Shown: in pieces, positions 51,168-58,834 of the stretch | Layout: each line of letters begins with the position of its first letter | How positions within the stretch are numbered: the first letter of the stretch is position 1 | Assembly (NCBI RefSeq): GCF_030441895.1 | Contig: NZ_JARJAS010000023.1 | Source: Enterococcus_D entomosocium | Lineage (GTDB): Bacteria; Bacillota; Bacilli; Lactobacillales; Enterococcaceae | Length of the DNA: 64,000 bases | Strand: one strand, 5' to 3' | The notes under the pieces: generated by a model | The model's input: only the letters and a program-made list of their open reading frames with translations | Told to the model about the DNA's origin: nothing | Database searches by the model: none | Made by a program: the position numbers and the translations under genes

Positions 51168-52829
51168 TTATTCTTCGACAAACACATTTTTATAATCATA
51201 GGCAGCACCGACACTATGAACGATGAGGCCTTTGATCTTAGGCGACCGCAGATGTGCTTCTGCACTTTGGAAGAGCGGTATAACGCCCAAATCTTCATTT
51301 AAGATTTTTTCTGCTTCCACCATATTTTCCCAACGGGCTTCTGGGTCGTTGGCATTTTCATTGGAGGCTTGTTCGATCAATTGGTCGTAGTCATCATTTA
51401 GCCATTTCCCACGATTGTATGAACTGTCTTTTTTGAACAATTCCAAAAAGTTGATTGGATCTGCATAGTCCCCGATCCAATTGTTCATGACCATCTCAAA
51501 ATCGCCGCTATTGGAACGATCCAAACGAACAGAAAAAGGAACGTTTGTGACTTCGACAGTCAATCCATCCAGTGTTTGCTGCAAGGTTCCTTGAATGTAT
51601 TCCGCCATTTTTTTCGATTGGTCGGTATCTGAGGTCAGCAGTTCAAAAGACAATGTATCGATACCCAGTTCTGCCTTGGCCTTTTCCCAATACTCTTGGG
51701 CTTTTTCTTCGTCAAAGGCTAACGTGGTTGCCGCATCCTCAACAAAGTCAGCTTTTGTCTCTGGATTGAAAGCTAGGTCAGAAGGAACAAAACCGACAGC
51801 CGGTAATGAGCCGTTGCCTAAAATATTCTCAACGATTTGTTGCCGATTCATGCTATAAGAAATGGCTTGCCGCAAATTTGCATTTCGAAAAGGTGAATCT
51901 TCTGGTGCTTGATTCATTTCTAAATACTGAGTGGTTGCACTAGGCTGAACAATGTAATCAGGATGATTCACATTCTGCATCGCCAATTCACCGCTTAAAA
52001 TAATGTCATCGGCTTGTCCGCTTTCGTACAAGTTATAAGCAGTCGATGAGTCTTTCACGACATCGAAATTAACTGTTTCAAGTTTGACTGAATCGGCATC
52101 CCAATAATCCGGATTTTTTTCCAATGACCACTGGATATCGGTGCCTGGGCCAGCATAATTGGTCAATAGGAATGGTCCATTGTACGCCGCGTTTTCACTT
52201 GTTAAGGCGTATTGATCACCAAATTCCTCCACGACACGTTCGTTTTGTGGGAAGAAGGTTGGAAAAGCCAGTAAAGATAAAAAGTAAGGTGTTGGTTTTT
52301 CTAACGTGATTTTCAACTCATGATCATTGACTGTTTCGATCCCTAACTCGCTTTTATCTAGCGTCCCATCTGAAATAGCGGCAGCGTTTTTAACGGGTGC
52401 CAGCATATAGGCATAATTGGAAGCAGTGGCTGGATCAACTGTTCGCTGCCAACTAAAAACATAATCAGCCGCAGTAACTGAATCGCCATTGGACCATTTT
52501 GCCTCTTCCCGCAGTGAAATGGTGTAGGTCAGCCCATCTTCACTAACTTCAGCGTCTTCACTTGCCCCGGCAATCACCGGAACATTGTTCTCATCCAAGC
52601 GATAAAGGCCTTCATAGGCATTGTTCAGAGTAATAAAGCTATAAGAGTCGGTGGCTAAAGAAATATCGGCACTGCCCATCTCTGCTGAAAATTGCACATT
52701 GATCACTTGCTCTGCGGAAGAAGCTGCTGATGAATCCGTCTCGTTTTCTTGATTGCCATTTTGACAAGCTGCTAAAAAAAAGCTGCTTAGTAACACAAGC
52801 GATACTGCATATTTGCTGCGTTTCCCCAT
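51168..52829 (-). CDS. Oligopeptide/muropeptide-binding lipoprotein, OppA family
   Basis: 553 residues: signal peptide with lipobox LAAC (Cys about 22), then Asn/Glu/Ser-rich linker, then SBP family 5 domain (YEGLYRLDEN, VFSWQRTVDPAT, LEMNQAPEDSPF). Captures peptides at the cell surface; the downstream epimerase and NlpC/P60 suggest murein peptides. No permease or ATPase genes here, so it must share an Opp system. The consensus promoter lies upstream. Confidence 0.9.
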   Translation of the reverse strand: MGKRSKYAVSLVLLSSFFLAACQNGNQENETDSSAASSAEQVINVQFSAEMGSADISLATDSYSFITLNNAYEGLYRLDENNVPVIAGASEDAEVSEDGLTYTISLREEAKWSNGDSVTAADYVFSWQRTVDPATASNYAYMLAPVKNAAAISDGTLDKSELGIETVNDHELKITLEKPTPYFLSLLAFPTFFPQNERVVEEFGDQYALTSENAAYNGPFLLTNYAGPGTDIQWSLEKNPDYWDADSVKLETVNFDVVKDSSTAYNLYESGQADDIILSGELAMQNVNHPDYIVQPSATTQYLEMNQAPEDSPFRNANLRQAISYSMNRQQIVENILGNGSLPAVGFVPSDLAFNPETKADFVEDAATTLAFDEEKAQEYWEKAKAELGIDTLSFELLTSDTDQSKKMAEYIQGTLQQTLDGLTVEVTNVPFSVRLDRSNSGDFEMVMNNWIGDYADPINFLELFKKDSSYNRGKWLNDDYDQLIEQASNENANDPEARWENMVEAEKILNEDLGVIPLFQSAEAHLRSPKIKGLIVHSVGAAYDYKNVFVEE

Positions 52830-52886
52830 TTCTACTCATCCCCTTCTAACATTCAGATAATTCAAAATATTCTGTTTGTTGTACCG

Positions 52887-52916
52887 AGTTTACCGCATGT
52901 TTATGCAGCCTGTCAA
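52887..52916 (-). promoter_or_regulatory. oppA-like promoter
   Basis: Minus strand: TTGACA (52911-52916), 18-bp spacer, TAAACT (52887-52892). AATTATCTGAATGTT between it and the start matches CodY consensus at 12 of 15. An inverted repeat ATGTAA-gagg-TTACAT sits at 52933-52948. Confidence 0.65.
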
Positions 52917-53042
52917 TTTAACACGATCAAAAATGTAAGAGGTTACATAGTTGTGTCAGAAGTTCTCTTCTGAATGTAAAAATTAGAAAAGAGCGACTTT
53001 ATGCTAAATATCGTTGAAAGGAGTAGTTCCAAGAAAGCATAC

Positions 53043-53076
53043 AAAAAAGTTCTGATCTCCTAGCGATCAGAACTTT
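53043..53076 (-). terminator. Second terminator after small RNA B
   Basis: Perfect 12-bp hairpin AAAGTTCTGATC / GATCAGAACTTT followed on the minus strand by T6. It isolates the oppA promoter from read-through. Confidence 0.75.
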
Positions 53077-53147
53077 GGCTGCTCTCTTATACATCATTTC
53101 GAAGAAAAATGGATAAAAAAACTCCCACTATTTTCCTAACATTTCGC

Positions 53148-53376
53148 AAAAAAAAAGAAGACACAAATTTTGTCTTCATAGTGCTTTCTCAGAACCTTCC
53201 CACTTTTTCGGCTTTCACCTCAAGGAACAAAAGAAATCTCCTCAGAAAGTAAAATAAACGTATCTATTTTAAAATGAGAGTGGTACACTAAACAAACGAA
53301 GAGTACTGCACGTGAGAAAAGAAAGACTTCCCCAAGTATCCATTTTCTCCAATACTCTTCGGACTCTTCAGTACGT
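53148..53376 (-). ncRNA. Predicted small RNA B (repeat-element copy 2)
   Basis: Element 53298-53360 repeats the structure of copy A: outer stem GAAGAGTATT/AGTACTCTTC (one G-U in place of G-C) and core CTTGGGGAAGTCTTT, whose ACTT-GGGG-AAGT folds as a small hairpin. A promoter with perfect TATAAT starts it, and GAAGACA/TGTCTTC with T9 (53148-53177) ends it, giving about 230 nt. The open frame across it is not considered coding. Confidence 0.55.
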
Positions 53377-53382
53377 ATATTA

Positions 53383-53410
53383 ATTATACGTACTTTTTTC
53401 ATTTGTTCAA
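53383..53410 (-). promoter_or_regulatory. Promoter of small RNA B with palindromic operator
   Basis: Minus strand: TTGAAC (53405-53410), 16-bp spacer, TATAAT (53383-53388). A perfect palindrome GTACGTATA-n5-TATACGTAC (53371-53393) covers the -10 and start, and looks like a repressor site. Confidence 0.6.
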
Positions 53411-53474
53411 GGCTTTTGAGGAATTTGATCAAAAAATGACTATCGATAAAAAGCTTACAAGATTCCATAGCTAA

Positions 53475-53504
53475 TTGACAATCATTCTCAATTAGCGCTA
53501 TACT
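53475..53504 (+). promoter_or_regulatory. Promoter with Fur box for the ABM gene
   Basis: TTGACA (53475-53480), 18-bp spacer, TATACT (53499-53504). TGACAATCATTCTCA (53476-53490) is a 7-1-7 Fur-type box overlapping the -35 and spacer, so iron (or a Fur relative) should repress the gene. Confidence 0.75.
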
Positions 53505-53538
53505 AAACCAAATCGTCCCGAGTCAAAGGAGGAATTTC

Positions 53539-53877
53539 ATGTATATCCGTACCGTTGCGTTTGAAGTCATTCCAGAAGGAAAAGAACTCTTTCTTGCTAA
53601 AATGAAAAAAGATACCGCCTCAATGAAAACATTTGCTGGCTGTCACTCTGCTGAAGCTTGGTTTTCAGAATCAAAAGACAGCCTCGTTTTCCAGTTGGTG
53701 TCAAAATGGACTGAGAAAAAAGCCTTTCAAGCTTGGTTAAAACGTCCCGAACATTTGCAAAAGCACCGAGAGGCGTATCGAGCAGAAAAAGAAGGAACTG
53801 CAAAACCGAACCTTGTTTTGTCCAAGACCGGTCAAGAATTTGTCTTGATCAATGAAGAACCTACTACTCCTATTTAA
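53539..53877 (+). CDS. ABM-domain protein, heme-monooxygenase-like (IsdG type)
   Basis: 112 residues, dimeric ferredoxin-like ABM fold (about 1-95): AFEVIPEGKELFLAKMKK, WFSESKDSLVFQLVSKWTEKKAFQAWLKRPEH. The W/H pattern and a Fur box at the promoter favour an iron-repressed heme-degrading or heme-handling enzyme; other ABM roles are possible. AAAGGAGG before ATG. Confidence 0.75.
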   Translation: MYIRTVAFEVIPEGKELFLAKMKKDTASMKTFAGCHSAEAWFSESKDSLVFQLVSKWTEKKAFQAWLKRPEHLQKHREAYRAEKEGTAKPNLVLSKTGQEFVLINEEPTTPI

Positions 53878-53883
53878 TGAAAA

Positions 53884-53937
53884 GAACACCTCTCAAACGC
53901 TCAAAGATTGATCGAGCATTTTGAGAGGCGCTTTTTT
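53884..53937. terminator. Terminator of ABM gene
   Basis: CCTCTCAAA / TTTGAGAGG with inner GCTC/GAGC stem, followed by a T6 run; between convergent genes. Confidence 0.85.
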
Positions 53938-53958
53938 CTTCTGTGCTTCTTGGCAATT

Positions 53959-54732
53959 CTACTCGACCGTTCGCTCGTTCAAGGTTCTTCCTTGCTGATC
54001 TTTTAATTGTAGCCAACCATTGGTGCCCCCATAGTAAAGAAACATTCCTACCTCGTTGACACTTTTTAATACAACGTCTTCAATCGTGTGTCCCTCTTTG
54101 ATCGCCGCTTGGTTTTCTTGCCGAATTTTTTCCGCTAAACGAGCAGAAAAACCAACCGATCCGTCTTTATTCAAGGGAATCTCTTGACTCAAAATTGCGC
54201 CTTTTTCAATTCGAACCTCGTTGCGTTTTTGCCAATAGACCCTTGCTTTACTTCCTTGATAGTCAACCATGAAGGGTTCATCTTGTAATTCTTTTGACCA
54301 TTTGTGTCTTGGTTTGCCCCCTTTTTTAGCCTCTTTTGTCGTCTTTTTGCTCGTAGATCCATAGCCAAGAAAATCGATAAAGCGATCAAATGGTTTTGCG
54401 CTAGCAGCAATGGTTTGCTGCAACTCTTGTGGGATGCCGATGGATGCTTTGGACCCACTAGTTAACTGATATTGTTCTTGATAATAGGCTGCTAAATAAG
54501 GAGCCATGATCTCCCAAGATGGTGTGAGGATCATCAAGCGGTCGTATTCTAGCTTGTCGTCAAAGGCTTTATCGTCTGCTACTGAGAAAATTTGGCCGTC
54601 TTTGATAAAAAATAGCACAGTATTTTCTTTGACTTGCGCTAGACTTCCCTTAACAATTTGCAGTTGGCCTGCTTCATTCGGCCATTCAAAAAGCAACTGC
54701 TGCTCCTCAACGATCGTCTTTTTTAGTTCCAT
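53959..54732 (-). CDS. Conserved hypothetical protein (257 aa)
   Basis: Soluble, no signal. N-terminal half (about 1-110) with hydrophobic strands; a Lys-rich linker about 130-150 (STSKKTTKEAKKGGKPRHK); C-terminal half with repeated charged helices (RNEVRIEKGAILSQEIPLNK, AIKEGHTIEDVVL). The linker suggests two domains and possible nucleic acid contact. I do not recognise the family. The upstream site is weak. Confidence 0.6.
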   Translation of the reverse strand: MELKKTIVEEQQLLFEWPNEAGQLQIVKGSLAQVKENTVLFFIKDGQIFSVADDKAFDDKLEYDRLMILTPSWEIMAPYLAAYYQEQYQLTSGSKASIGIPQELQQTIAASAKPFDRFIDFLGYGSTSKKTTKEAKKGGKPRHKWSKELQDEPFMVDYQGSKARVYWQKRNEVRIEKGAILSQEIPLNKDGSVGFSARLAEKIRQENQAAIKEGHTIEDVVLKSVNEVGMFLYYGGTNGWLQLKDQQGRTLNERTVE

Positions 54733-54804
54733 CCTAATCCCTGCTTTCTGTTGTTTTCTCGCCTATTATAGCACTTCTTTTGCTAGATACCTGAGTTTAA
54801 GAAT

Positions 54805-54842
54805 CAAAAAAGAGACTGCTTCTGAGAAACAGTCTCTTTTTA
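54805..54842 (-). terminator. Terminator of small paralogue
   Basis: Minus-strand hairpin AAAAAGAGACTG / CAGTCTCTTTTT followed by T-rich run. Confidence 0.88.
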
Positions 54843-54900
54843 AGGGAATTAGTTTACATGCATGGTTTCATTTTATTTTGATTGGTTAATTACCAATGGA

Positions 54901-55128
54901 TCAGCTAAAAAAGCACTCAACTAGCGCTGGTTGATAGATCTCATTGTATTTTGCAACTACTCGTCCGCAACGTTCTTCGATATCTTCATGATCGATCCCA
55001 TCGTAACGGATCACATTTAATACGACACACCGTTCCATTTTTCTGACCACTTCACCAATCACGCGGCTTTGTAAGCCGACTGGTTTACATTCATATGCTT
55101 TACCTAATACAATTGTTTCTGCTTCCAT
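54901..55128 (-). CDS. Small protein, paralogue of the 25.0-kb gene
   Basis: 75 residues: MEAETIVLGKAYECKPVG and VIGEVVRKM, RYDGIDHEDIEERCGR. Shares its core pattern with the protein at 25010-25219 and adds about six residues at the C-terminus. AAGGAGAG before ATG. Not recognised; no signal or membrane segment. The conserved CxPVG hints at a small beta barrel. Confidence 0.65.
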   Translation of the reverse strand: MEAETIVLGKAYECKPVGLQSRVIGEVVRKMERCVVLNVIRYDGIDHEDIEERCGRVVAKYNEIYQPALVECFFS

Positions 55129-55228
55129 AATTCTCTCCTTAAAAACTCATTTTTCTAATTGTATTATCATGTTATCATCTAATTTTAATTAAATAAAGTA
55201 ATATGCCCGACATTTTTAAATAATAACT

Positions 55229-55257
55229 AAAAAAAGCGTTCATTATTCAATGAACGC
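55229..55257 (-). terminator. Terminator of fRMsr gene
   Basis: Minus-strand hairpin GCGTTCATT / AATGAACGC (55249-55257, 55236-55244) followed by T7. Confidence 0.88.
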
Positions 55258-55309
55258 CCCACTTAAAAACATTATGTTGTTTTGTAGTTAAAATTAAAAA
55301 ACAAGTACT

Positions 55310-55771
55310 TTATTGACGGCTTGCTACCAATAAAGCAGCAAATTCTTCCAGATATTTCTGATCGATCGCATCATAGCTGTTCGTTTTTCCACTATCGATA
55401 TCCAGCACTCCAAGCAACTGATCATCAACCACCATGGGAACTACGATTTCAGACATCGCTGCTGAGTCACAAGAAATATAATTTTCATGTTCTTTGACAT
55501 TGGGTACGATCAATGTGGTTTTTTTCTCTGCTGATTCCCCACAAACCCCTTTGCCTAATGTGATTCTGGTGCAAGAGACTCTTCCTTGGAATGGACCTAA
55601 AATCAGCTCGCCTTCTTCAAACAAATAATAGCCGGCAAACACTGTATCTTCCAATGTTTCATTCAGTAAAGCAGAAGAGTTGGCTAGGTTGGCGATCCAA
55701 TTACTCTCCGCTTCTAGCAACCCTTTTAATTGCAGAAGCATCAATTCATACGCTTCGATTTTTTTATTCAT
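55310..55771 (-). CDS. msrC: Free methionine-(R)-sulfoxide reductase, GAF type
   Basis: 153-residue single GAF domain. Reduces free methionine R-sulfoxide to methionine. All three redox Cys are present with family spacing: SCTRI, then 10 on GVCG, then 24 on YISCDS. The start MNKKIEAYEL follows AGAGGTG by 5 nt; the open frame 51 codons upstream has no site. Gene symbol from family (fRMsr/MsrC). Confidence 0.9.
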   Translation of the reverse strand: MNKKIEAYELMLLQLKGLLEAESNWIANLANSSALLNETLEDTVFAGYYLFEEGELILGPFQGRVSCTRITLGKGVCGESAEKKTTLIVPNVKEHENYISCDSAAMSEIVVPMVVDDQLLGVLDIDSGKTNSYDAIDQKYLEEFAALLVASRQ

Positions 55772-55937
55772 TTTATCACCTCTGTCCTTGATTATAAGCA
55801 AAGACAGAGGATTTGTCTTGTCTAAATTATTGGGTATTGGAAACAAAAATTGTGAAAAAAGAAGTTGCCTGAAACAGTCTACTTGCCAACCTATGCAGCT
55901 ATCGATTCTGATCGATTGGGTCAATCATTTGTTGAAC

Positions 55938-56579
55938 CTACTCTGCATCAATCACAGTAAAACGAGTATTTTCATGTTGCACTGTTTCAATTTCATCAAG
56001 AATTGCTTTGGCTAACGTACCGCTGGAAGTTACTGATTTCTTTTGGTCGTTGAAAAGCAAGTGATCTTTGCCTAAAATCGCTGGTTTAGCTGGTCCCTCT
56101 TGAAATAGATTTCCTGGAGAAATCCCGACCCAATGAACATTTTTGACGGTTTCTAAAAAGAGATATTCATCTAACTGATTTTCTGGGATCGCGATCCAGC
56201 TTTCACTTCCTGGGGCTTTTTTCAATTCGGTAAGATTGCGTTCACCCGCTTCATTGAACAAGCTGCCAGCTCCTAAAATGAAGAACAAGCGCGTGTTCTT
56301 TTCTCGAAACAAATGAACCAATTTTGCTGCCAGATCCACATGCAAGTACGCTTGGTCAGGACTTGTCGCAAACGCATCGACCAACACATCAAATCCGTCG
56401 AGGTCTTCTTCTGTTAACGAAAAAGCATCTTTTGTAAGTGTTTTGACTGTATCACCAAATTGTTCTTTGGCTTTAACTTCATTTCTAACAATAGCAGTCA
56501 CTTCATGTCCTCGCTGTACTGCTTCTTGATAAATAGCTGAACCTGCATTTCCTGTTGCGCCAATAACACCGATTTTCAT
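55938..56579 (-). CDS. NAD(P)-binding oxidoreductase (atypical SDR)
   Basis: 213 residues. Rossmann motif MKIGVIGATGNAGSAI, second FVLGAGSLFNE region; resembles YwnB/NmrA-type proteins that reduce or sense flavins or quinones. Start chosen with AGGAAGG 9 nt upstream. Its promoter has a palindrome that is probably the site of the adjacent Rrf2 regulator (139 bp upstream on the same strand). Confidence 0.82.
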   Translation of the reverse strand: MKIGVIGATGNAGSAIYQEAVQRGHEVTAIVRNEVKAKEQFGDTVKTLTKDAFSLTEEDLDGFDVLVDAFATSPDQAYLHVDLAAKLVHLFREKNTRLFFILGAGSLFNEAGERNLTELKKAPGSESWIAIPENQLDEYLFLETVKNVHWVGISPGNLFQEGPAKPAILGKDHLLFNDQKKSVTSSGTLAKAILDEIETVQHENTRFTVIDAE

Positions 56580-56616
56580 GATAATCATCCTTCCTCATCT
56601 TTTGTTTGACTAAAAT

Positions 56617-56672
56617 AGTTGTTACTATTCAAGTTACAACTAGAGTATAAAAGAAACTTTCTTTCCTGTCAA
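56617..56672 (-). promoter_or_regulatory. Promoter and Rrf2-type operator
   Basis: Minus strand: TTGACA (56667-56672), 17-bp spacer, TATACT (56644-56649). Directly after the -10 lies an inverted repeat AGTTGTAACT-n5-AGTAACAACT (56617-56641; 9 of 10 positions symmetric). This should bind a dimeric repressor, the best candidate being the Rrf2 protein encoded next door. Confidence 0.75.
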
Positions 56673-56718
56673 GAAATTGCTTAGCAGGTGAAAGTTCTTT
56701 TTACTGTGTTGTGTCCGT

Positions 56719-57150
56719 TCAATCTACTTGATCGGCCTCTCCTTGAATGCCTTCAATGATTGATTGCAGCGAGATGGCGCTCATCTCTTGCTCGATTTTC
56801 TTTTGCAGCACATCATAGGTTTCTTCTAATACCGCTTGGATATTCCCCCCAATCAAGCAGTTGGGATTGGTTTTTTTGTCTGCATGTAAAAGATGGTGGT
56901 CTTTTTCAACACTCGCATAAATGTCCAACAAAGAAATCTCGTTTGGTTCCTTCGTTAGTTTAGGGTTTGGTTTTCCTCTTTGGCTTTCGATCAACCCAGC
57001 AACCCGTAGATCACTCATAATCCGACGAACATAAGCCGGATTCGTTTCAACACTCTGGGCGATCCGATCACTTGATAAATCAGTTCCTTTAAAGAGGTGG
57101 ATATAAGCGAGGATGTGAATGGCGTCGCTGTATTTGGTTGAGTATTTCAC
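56719..57150 (-). CDS. Rrf2-family regulator
   Basis: 143 residues with GTG start (VKYSTKYSDAIHIL), AGGAG 10 nt upstream. Rrf2 winged helix with TDLSSDRIAQSVETNPAYVRRIM recognition helix and GLIESQRGKPNPKL wing. Only one Cys (NPNCLIGG), so no FeS cluster of the IscR/NsrR type; it belongs to the YwnA-like branch, which may sense by thiol. Probable repressor of the oxidoreductase gene downstream. Confidence 0.85.
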   Translation of the reverse strand: MKYSTKYSDAIHILAYIHLFKGTDLSSDRIAQSVETNPAYVRRIMSDLRVAGLIESQRGKPNPKLTKEPNEISLLDIYASVEKDHHLLHADKKTNPNCLIGGNIQAVLEETYDVLQKKIEQEMSAISLQSIIEGIQGEADQVD

Positions 57151-57245
57151 TTCGTCTCCACTCCTTTTTCTTGTATCATACCTCTTTTTTAGCATTTAGA
57201 CAAAGGGGACTGACCAATCTTACAAAACTCGAGGATCCCGTCAAG

Positions 57246-57300
57246 AAAAAGCAGCCCTCAAAAAGTTAGTACAAAAGCCTAACTTCTTGAGGGAACTGCA
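57246..57300 (-). terminator. Terminator of VOC gene
   Basis: Minus-strand hairpin CCCTCAAGAAGTTAG / CTAACTTTTTGAGGG with outer GCAG/CTGC and T5. Confidence 0.88.
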
Positions 57301-57342
57301 TCCTGAACCACTTTTTTACTTTTTATTTAAACAATCACTTTG

Positions 57343-57747
57343 CTAATAGCCATTCATCCATGCAGATTCAAGCTGATTGCCGTCGGGATCAAGGATTTCA
57401 TAGCCGACCATCATATCCTCTGGAATCCCCATATCAACTTGGAACGATTGGCCACCATTTGCTTCTGCAATCTTTGCAAAATTCTTCGCTTCTTCTGGCG
57501 TATCAAAGCTAAACGCGATCAATGCACTACTCGTGTTCTTCGTATCCCCAATACGTCTGCCATTCAGAAACTGTTGATAAAACGCATGTTCTAACAACAT
57601 TATCCAAATCGATTCACTCCAAACCATTCCGCTGCTAGTCTCGTTTGAGAACTCTTCATTTTTGACAAATCCCAACGCTTCATAAAAGGAGGTTGCACGT
57701 TTGATATCAGTGACAGGCAAATTTATAAACACCATTTTATTCGCCAT
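57343..57747 (-). CDS. VOC-family (glyoxalase-like) protein
   Basis: 134 residues with two betaalphabetabetabeta units. MVFINLPVTDIKRATSFYEALGF start and EILDPDGNQLE end are typical of VOC proteins of the PhnB/YaeR type. Metal ligands are uncertain; the usual first His is absent (NLPV). Ligand unknown. Confidence 0.82.
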   Translation of the reverse strand: MANKMVFINLPVTDIKRATSFYEALGFVKNEEFSNETSSGMVWSESIWIMLLEHAFYQQFLNGRRIGDTKNTSSALIAFSFDTPEEAKNFAKIAEANGGQSFQVDMGIPEDMMVGYEILDPDGNQLESAWMNGY

Positions 57748-57883
57748 TTTCTTGCCTCTTTTCTTTGATAAGTTGTATTGATGAATCCGCTCTCATTATA
57801 GCATCTATCGTTGGATTCACAAAAACATCAGACCTTATCCTACGCCGTTGGTTTCTATCAGCTCATTCAACACTCGTTTTTCC

Positions 57884-57920
57884 AAGCAAAAAAACCTTTG
57901 CATGAAAGGCCTTTTGCTTT
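57884..57920 (-). terminator. Terminator after AraC gene
   Basis: Minus-strand hairpin AAGCAAAAGGCCTTT / AAAGG-TTTTTTTGCTT around 57884-57919, with T7 in the 3' arm. The rest of 57748-58014 has no other feature I could support. Confidence 0.6.
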
Positions 57921-58014
57921 TATCACCTATGGAAAAGTAACCAGATACGCATCGCATAGAAGCCATTTTTTCGCTAATCAATTCAACTGCAAGCTGATCT
58001 GTTTTTTTCAATAC

Positions 58015-58785
58015 TTAAAGCTCAAGTCTTGAATCGATCACGGTAGCTTTCCCACGATAAATTTTTCGATACTCTTTTGGCGTATAAGTAGTTGCTTTTT
58101 TAAATTTCTTACTAAAATAATTTGGATCATTGAATCCTGCTCTGACAGAGATTTCACTGATTGATCGATCACTTGTTGATAGTTCTTTTTTGGCAACTTC
58201 AATACGATAAATCATCAAGTACAATGAAAAGGTCATTCCTAATGTATTCTTGATCAAACGGCTGGTGTGATACCGACTTAAATGCAGGTGATCTGCTAAA
58301 GTGTCTAACGTAATATGTTCTCTATAATTTTCATGAATATAGCGCAATATCTTATGTCTTAAAGAAAGCGAAGGAGAAGCTTCATTGTTTTTCTCAACGT
58401 GCAGCAAGGAAATCTGATTGATGGATTGAATCCCTCGGTCCAATGCATAAACAAAATCATTGGTGATCGGTTCGACCAAATAATCGATCAAGTCGTAACG
58501 CAACGCTTTTTGAGCGATAACAAAACTTTCTACTGCAGAATACAAAATTGCTTTTGCATTCGGATAAAAAGAAAGCAACTCTTTGTATAATTCAAAACAG
58601 TCCTCTTCGCCATCCGCATTGATCACTGCAATCTCAACCATCTGCTCAAGACAGGTACGCTGAAGTGCTTTTTTCGAATCAACCATTGGAAGCAAGATGA
58701 CATTTGGGAAATGACGATCAATCAAACGAACCATCTCGCTAACTGCTCTTCGCTCTTCGCTGTCAATGATCAATAAATTACACAC
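58015..58785 (-). CDS. AraC-type regulator with degenerate receiver domain
   Basis: 256 residues: receiver-like fold about 1-125, AraC DNA-binding pair of helix-turn-helices about 150-245 (LDTLADHLHLSRYHTSRLIK, ISEISVRAGFNDPNYFSKKFKK). The receiver has lost its chemistry: the phospho-acceptor position is Asn56 (AVIN) and the conserved Lys is Glu105 (YLVEP). So it is not phospho-controlled. It follows the alcohol dehydrogenase gene on the same strand with 49 bp between. Confidence 0.8.
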   Translation of the reverse strand: MCNLLIIDSEERRAVSEMVRLIDRHFPNVILLPMVDSKKALQRTCLEQMVEIAVINADGEEDCFELYKELLSFYPNAKAILYSAVESFVIAQKALRYDLIDYLVEPITNDFVYALDRGIQSINQISLLHVEKNNEASPSLSLRHKILRYIHENYREHITLDTLADHLHLSRYHTSRLIKNTLGMTFSLYLMIYRIEVAKKELSTSDRSISEISVRAGFNDPNYFSKKFKKATTYTPKEYRKIYRGKATVIDSRLEL

Positions 58786-58834
58786 GAAATTTTCTCCTTC
58801 GCTAAAAATTCATAGTCGGTTTCTCTATTTTCGT

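Noticed and set aside
53220..53468. 82-codon minus-strand open frame across small RNA B
   Set aside because: No ribosome site, it starts upstream of the promoter, and the conserved parts are stem and loop sequence also found in the first copy where the frame is broken.
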